Positions 4,827-8,694 of a DNA stretch of 8,694 nucleotides are shown here, one piece after another. The notes below the pieces were generated by a model. That model was not told where the DNA came from and did not search any database. It was given only the letters and a program-made list of their open reading frames with translations. The translations under genes and the position numbers were made by a program. Origin of the DNA: Candidatus Aenigmatarchaeota archaeon (lineage in GTDB: Archaea; Aenigmatarchaeota; Aenigmatarchaeia; PWEA01; JAGHBM01); assembly GCA_023133195.1 (NCBI GenBank), contig JAGLWW010000025.1, positions 1 through 8,694 on the forward strand. The letters are read 5' to 3'. Numbering within the stretch: position 1 is the stretch's first letter; every line of letters begins with the position of its first letter.

Positions 4827-7800
4827 GTGTATAATCCACAGAAAATTGAAAAAGAAATCCTGGAATTCTGGAAGAAGAACAAGATATTTGAAAAACTAGT
4901 CGAAAAAAATAAGGGCGGGAAGAAGTTCAGGTTTATAGACGGGCCTATCACTGCAAATAATCCTATGGGAGTTCATCATGCTTATGCACGAACGTTAAAA
5001 GACCTTTACCAGCGCTATAAGGCGTTGCAGGGATTTGAACAGAGGTTTCAGAACGGATTTGACTGTCACGGCCTTCCTGTAGAGGTGGAAGTGGAAAAAG
5101 AGCTTGGCCTTGAAACGAAAAAAGATATTGAAAATTACGGAATAAAAAAATTCATAGAGAAATGTAGGGAAAGAGTTGCAAAGATGTCCTCTGTCCAAAT
5201 GGAACAGTCCGTGCGGCTCGGGCAGTGGATGAACTGGGAGAATTCTTATTTTACAATGAGTGATAACAACATCATCCATATTTGGAACTTCCTCAAAAAA
5301 TGCAATGACAACGGGTGGATATCAAAAGGCCACAGAGTATTGCCATGGTGTATAAGATGCGGAACGTCCCTCTCCCAGCATGAGATAGGCGACGGTTATA
5401 AGGAGCTTACTCATGATACGGTTTTCCTGAAGTTTTCGATAAAGGAACGTGATAATGAATACATCATGGTCTGGACAACCACTCCATGGACTCTTACTTC
5501 AAACGTAGCGGCGGCAGTAAACCCTGACGTTGTTTACGTGAAAGTGAAAAAAAACGGAGAAATTTACTACATTTCAAAAACCACGTCTGAAATATTGGGC
5601 AAACACGACGTCATGGAGGAAATGAAAGGAGAAGACATGATTGGATGGGAATACAACGGACCCTATGATGAATTGGAAGCGCAGAAGGGAGTCGTACACA
5701 AAGTCGTATCATGGAAAGATGTAGGGGAAGAAGACGGTACTGGAATAGTCCATATAGCTCCTGGCTGCGGTGCAGAGGATTTTGAACTCGGAAAAGAATT
5801 GGACCTGAAAGCAATAGCACCGCTGGATGAAGACGGTTACTATATAGAAGGATTTGACTGGTTAACCGGAAAGAACGTTACTGAAGTTTTAGAACCTATT
5901 CTTGAAGACTTGAAGAAAAAGGGCATGCTTTTCAAAAGAGATAAAATAACGCACAGGTATCCGACATGCTGGAGATGCAAAGAGGAACTTGTATTCAGGA
6001 TGACCAATGCATGGTTCATAACATCAGATGAAATAAGGTCAAAAATGATAAGAGAGGCTCAGAAAGTCGTGTGGTCTCCGAAGTTTGGCGGGAAACTGAT
6101 GAATGACTGGCTAAGCAACATGGGAGACTGGAACATATCCAGGAAACGCTATTGGGGTCTTCCATTGCCGTTCTGGGAATGTGAATGCGGTCATTTCGAA
6201 GTCATAGGAAGCCGTGAAGAACTGGAGAAAAAAGCGATTTCTGGTATGGAAGGATTGAATGATTTACACAAACCGCAGATAGACTCTGTCGTCATCAAAT
6301 GTCCAAAATGCGGAAAAGAAGTAAAAAGAGTTCCGGAAGTCGGAGACTGCTGGCTTGATGCAGGAATTGTTCCGTATTCAACTTTAGAGTACATGAATGA
6401 CAAGAGTTACTGGAAAGAGTGGTTCCCGGTGGAATTTATTTCGGAGATGAGGGAACAGGTCAGACTTTGGTTTTATTCACTTCTGTTTATGAGCGTTACG
6501 CTGGAAGACAGGACACCATACGAAAACGTTCTGCTCTTTGAGAAAGTATACGATGAAAAGGGAAATGAAATGCACAAAAGCGGCAAGAACGTGATTTGGT
6601 TTGATGGAGCAGTAGAAAAGATGGGAGCAGATATCATGCGATGGATGTATGCAAAAACAAACCTGTCTCAGAATGTTTTGTTTGGTTATGGTCCTGCGAA
6701 AGAAATAACAAAAAACCTGGATTACCTTATAAACATAAGCACTTATCTTAAGCTTTTCCTGAATAATCCGAATAAAGACTTCGAAGATTTGGAAAAGGAA
6801 GACTTGTGGCTGTTATCCAGACTTGAGAGTATAAAGAAAACTGTCAGGAAAAATCTGGAGGATTTGAAACCGTTTTTGGCCGCAAGAGCTCTTGAAGACT
6901 TTTTCATAAATGATTTTTCAAGAGTCTACATAAAATCGGTAAGAAACCGGATAAAAAAAGACAAAAAGATATCTTCAATAATTTATTACACTCTTTTGGA
7001 TACACTTAAATTGATGGCACCCTTTACGCCGTTTATTACGGAATATTTGTACCAGAATTTGTTCAGGAAATATGAAGAAATAGAGAGTATTCACCTTCTT
7101 AACTGGCCCAAAACTGATGAAAGCGTTATAGACGAGAAACTGGAAAAGGACTTTGAGATAATACAAAAGATAAGCGAAGCGTCCAATGCAATAAGACAGG
7201 AAGAGAATGTTGGATTAAGGTATCCTGTGAAGAAACTTGTTGTAGGGGGTTCGGAAGAGGTTAAAGAAGCGATTGAAAAACTGGAAGATATTCTCAAAAA
7301 AATGACAAACGTCAAGGAAGTGGAATTGGGAGAACTCTCTGTTGACTACAAGGTCAAACTCAGTTATTCAAAAGTCGGGCCGAAATACGGAAAGGATGTG
7401 AAGAAAATAGAAAAAGCTTTGGAAAAGGAGGATATGGCTAATCTTGTAAAGGAGCTGCAAGAAAAAGGCTCCGTGGAAGTATCGGGCTTCAAACTTGAGA
7501 AAGAAGATTTGGTTATAGAGACCTCCTCAAAAGAAGGCAAGGAATTCCGTGCGGGAAATGCAAGCGGTATTGTGACTTTTGACATGGAAGAAACCCGGGA
7601 AATATTTGAAGAAAGACTTGTAAGGGAACTTATAAGGAATGTCCAGCAAACAAGAAAAGAAATGAAGCTTATTGTGAAACAGAAAGTGAAAATAAAAATA
7701 GATACGGATAAGGAGACGGGGAAAATCATAGATAAATGGAAAGAAACCATAAAAAAAGAAGTCGGGGCCGAAGAAATATCCTTTGAGAAGGCCGGGGGCA

Positions 7801-7856
7801 ATGTTTCTGTTTACAAGGACAAGGAGATAAAGTTTGATTTAGAAGTGATTGAGTGA
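4827..7856 (+). CDS. ileS: Isoleucyl-tRNA synthetase
   Basis: This complete class Ia synthetase of 1009 residues, counted from the GTG, charges tRNA-Ile and hydrolyses mischarged valine. It starts with the usual VYNPQKIEKEILEFW. The HIGH-type motif reads GVHH (48-51) within ITANNPMGVHHAYARTLKD. The CP1 editing domain has TTTPWTL (217-223) and GTGIVHIAPG (304-313). Cysteine pairs at 175/178, 381/384, 452/454 and 492/495 fit zinc knuckles. NISRKRYWG (436-444), DCWLDAG (507-513) and EMREQVRLWF (540-549) lead to the KMSKS-type loop, which reads EMHKS (581-585). The anticodon-binding helices end near LMAPFTPFITEYLYQNLF, and a Lys/Glu-rich C-terminal region (about 834-955) resembles the DUF5915-type tail of eukaryal/archaeal IleRS. 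From memory, the PMGVHHA and MHKS combination marks a known divergent IleRS branch annotated as class I tRNA ligase. The stop overlaps the next gene by four bases. Confidence 0.96.
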   Translation: MYNPQKIEKEILEFWKKNKIFEKLVEKNKGGKKFRFIDGPITANNPMGVHHAYARTLKDLYQRYKALQGFEQRFQNGFDCHGLPVEVEVEKELGLETKKDIENYGIKKFIEKCRERVAKMSSVQMEQSVRLGQWMNWENSYFTMSDNNIIHIWNFLKKCNDNGWISKGHRVLPWCIRCGTSLSQHEIGDGYKELTHDTVFLKFSIKERDNEYIMVWTTTPWTLTSNVAAAVNPDVVYVKVKKNGEIYYISKTTSEILGKHDVMEEMKGEDMIGWEYNGPYDELEAQKGVVHKVVSWKDVGEEDGTGIVHIAPGCGAEDFELGKELDLKAIAPLDEDGYYIEGFDWLTGKNVTEVLEPILEDLKKKGMLFKRDKITHRYPTCWRCKEELVFRMTNAWFITSDEIRSKMIREAQKVVWSPKFGGKLMNDWLSNMGDWNISRKRYWGLPLPFWECECGHFEVIGSREELEKKAISGMEGLNDLHKPQIDSVVIKCPKCGKEVKRVPEVGDCWLDAGIVPYSTLEYMNDKSYWKEWFPVEFISEMREQVRLWFYSLLFMSVTLEDRTPYENVLLFEKVYDEKGNEMHKSGKNVIWFDGAVEKMGADIMRWMYAKTNLSQNVLFGYGPAKEITKNLDYLINISTYLKLFLNNPNKDFEDLEKEDLWLLSRLESIKKTVRKNLEDLKPFLAARALEDFFINDFSRVYIKSVRNRIKKDKKISSIIYYTLLDTLKLMAPFTPFITEYLYQNLFRKYEEIESIHLLNWPKTDESVIDEKLEKDFEIIQKISEASNAIRQEENVGLRYPVKKLVVGGSEEVKEAIEKLEDILKKMTNVKEVELGELSVDYKVKLSYSKVGPKYGKDVKKIEKALEKEDMANLVKELQEKGSVEVSGFKLEKEDLVIETSSKEGKEFRAGNASGIVTFDMEETREIFEERLVRELIRNVQQTRKEMKLIVKQKVKIKIDTDKETGKIIDKWKETIKKEVGAEEISFEKAGGNVSVYKDKEIKFDLEVIE

Positions 7857-8694
7857 GTGACGTAAAAGAAAAGGCCAAAAAGTTTCTCTCGTCACTGAAA
7901 GAGTGTTCTCTTGTTTACCACGGGGACTCTGACGGCGTTTGTTCGGCCATACTGATGTCAAAGTTTCTCGGGGAAAAAGTGAAAATGGTCTCACCGAACG
8001 ATTCCTACGGGATATACGTGACAGAAAGCCTGCTTGAAGAGATAAACAATTTTTCGTGTAATATTTTTGTTGACCTGGCAGTGAACCAGTGGGACTTTAA
8101 AAAACTGAAAAACAATGTCCTTGTGATAGACCATCACTCAACTGAAAAAGACCTGAACAAAGAAAAAAAATTCATACACCTAAATCCGAGAATCAAAAAT
8201 CCGGATGCATATTTGCCTGCTTCTTATCTGGTTTACAAGCTTCTCTGTGAAATGGACAAAAAAATGGAAAGATATTCCTGGATTGCGGCCATAGGAATTA
8301 TAGGAGATAAAGGGGATTTGAACAAAATAAAGTTCAAAGAAAAGGAAGAGGATTTGAAGTTCCTGTCAGACGTAATTGAATCATGCAAGGGTGTATACGG
8401 TTACAGAGGAATTGTAAAGGCTTATGAAGTCTTCTCTAAAGCCGAAAAACCACAGGATGTGCTTGACAGCAAACTGATAAAAACTTATCATAAATTCCAG
8501 AGAGAACTTGACAACACCATTCTTGACTTCAAGTATCATTCGGAGTATTTCCAAAAGAAGAACGCCTATCTGTACAAGGTTTATAACAAATACAACATAA
8601 CATCAACTGTTTCCACCATACTCTCGGAAAGGGAACCGGATGCCGCTTTTTTCATTTACAAGAGAGACAAGGTATTGAGCATGAGCGCCCGCTG
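7853..8694 (+). CDS. DHH-family (RecJ-like) phosphoesterase, 3' end outside window
   Basis: This gene runs off the right edge after 280 codons. It carries the DHH-family catalytic motifs in order: HGDSDG (23-28; D25 and D27), DLAV (D74), VIDHH (D93-H94-H95) and GDKGD (D152). These bind Mn2+/Mg2+ in RecJ-like exonucleases, oligoribonucleases and related phosphoesterases. A linker rich in charged residues follows (about 160-250), and then the start of a C-terminal DHHA1-like domain (TSTVSTILSER...FFIYKRDKVLSMSAR). The GGGH substrate-binding motif, expected just after this point, lies outside the window. Archaeal RecJ-like proteins include the GINS-associated nuclease and ssDNA or RNA 5' exonucleases; the visible part does not tell these apart. 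The GTG start overlaps the ileS TGA (GTGA), with GTGAT at 7845-7849 three bases upstream, which indicates translational coupling to ileS. Confidence 0.92.
   Translation, partial: MSDVKEKAKKFLSSLKECSLVYHGDSDGVCSAILMSKFLGEKVKMVSPNDSYGIYVTESLLEEINNFSCNIFVDLAVNQWDFKKLKNNVLVIDHHSTEKDLNKEKKFIHLNPRIKNPDAYLPASYLVYKLLCEMDKKMERYSWIAAIGIIGDKGDLNKIKFKEKEEDLKFLSDVIESCKGVYGYRGIVKAYEVFSKAEKPQDVLDSKLIKTYHKFQRELDNTILDFKYHSEYFQKKNAYLYKVYNKYNITSTVSTILSEREPDAAFFIYKRDKVLSMSAR

Noticed and set aside
4748..4834. A 28-residue plus-strand ORF from TTG at 4748 to TAA at 4832, overlapping the ileS start in another frame, with GGTGA upstream at 4732-4736.
   Set aside because: The spacing to GGTGA is long (11 bases), the peptide has no recognisable features, and the frame runs through the likely ileS TATA box and ribosome-binding site.
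7364..7801. A 145-codon minus-strand open frame opposite the C-terminal part of ileS.
   Set aside because: Its Ser/Phe-rich translation mirrors Lys/Glu-rich codons of ileS; no motif or start signal supports it.
1..8694. Stop-codon reassignment, CRISPR, transposon or prophage content.
   Set aside because: All genes end at standard stops with normal family lengths, and I saw no arrays, terminal repeats, integrase or transposase motifs.

Overview
This window looks archaeal. It encodes an archaeal/eukaryal-type class I release factor (aRF1) with a GGQ motif, an MBF1-type zinc-ribbon/helix-turn-helix protein, archaeal-type valyl- and isoleucyl-tRNA synthetases, and a RecJ-like DHH phosphoesterase. 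TATA-like boxes lie about 25 bases ahead of several genes, at least one start looks leaderless, and GGTGA/GTGAT ribosome-binding sites sit at tight spacing. The DNA is AT-rich, with Lys/Glu-rich proteins and AGA/AGG arginine codons. The sequence alone does not fix the lineage; an uncultured, possibly DPANN or euryarchaeal, archaeon is a guess.

Layout. From 1 to about 2950 the plus strand carries the 3' part of valS, a SemiSWEET/PQ-loop membrane protein that overlaps the valS stop, a Nudix hydrolase, and aRF1. From 4640 down to 2951 the minus strand carries a compact set: MBF1, TatD-type metallohydrolase (overlapping the MBF1 stop), NYN-domain putative RNase. The NYN and aRF1 genes meet tail to tail, with their two TAG stops exactly abutting. 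From 4641 to 4826 lies a divergent promoter region with two copies of GATTTAAATA, an inverted repeat and a possible micro-ORF. From 4827 the plus strand carries a complete ileS, whose stop overlaps the GTG start of a DHH-family phosphoesterase that runs off the right edge. There is no gene-free stretch longer than 300 bases, and I saw no tRNA, rRNA, CRISPR array or insertion sequence.

How the genes fit together. Most are information-processing genes: two branched-chain aminoacyl-tRNA synthetases, the release factor, a regulator known in archaea to associate with the small ribosomal subunit, and three predicted nucleases or phosphoesterases (TatD, NYN, DHH). This reads mainly as an ordinary housekeeping region, not a mobile or defence island. 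The points most worth a second look are the ileS upstream region, the variant MHKS signature shared by both synthetases, the NVKS-type decoding loop of aRF1, and the grouping of MBF1 with nucleases next to aRF1.
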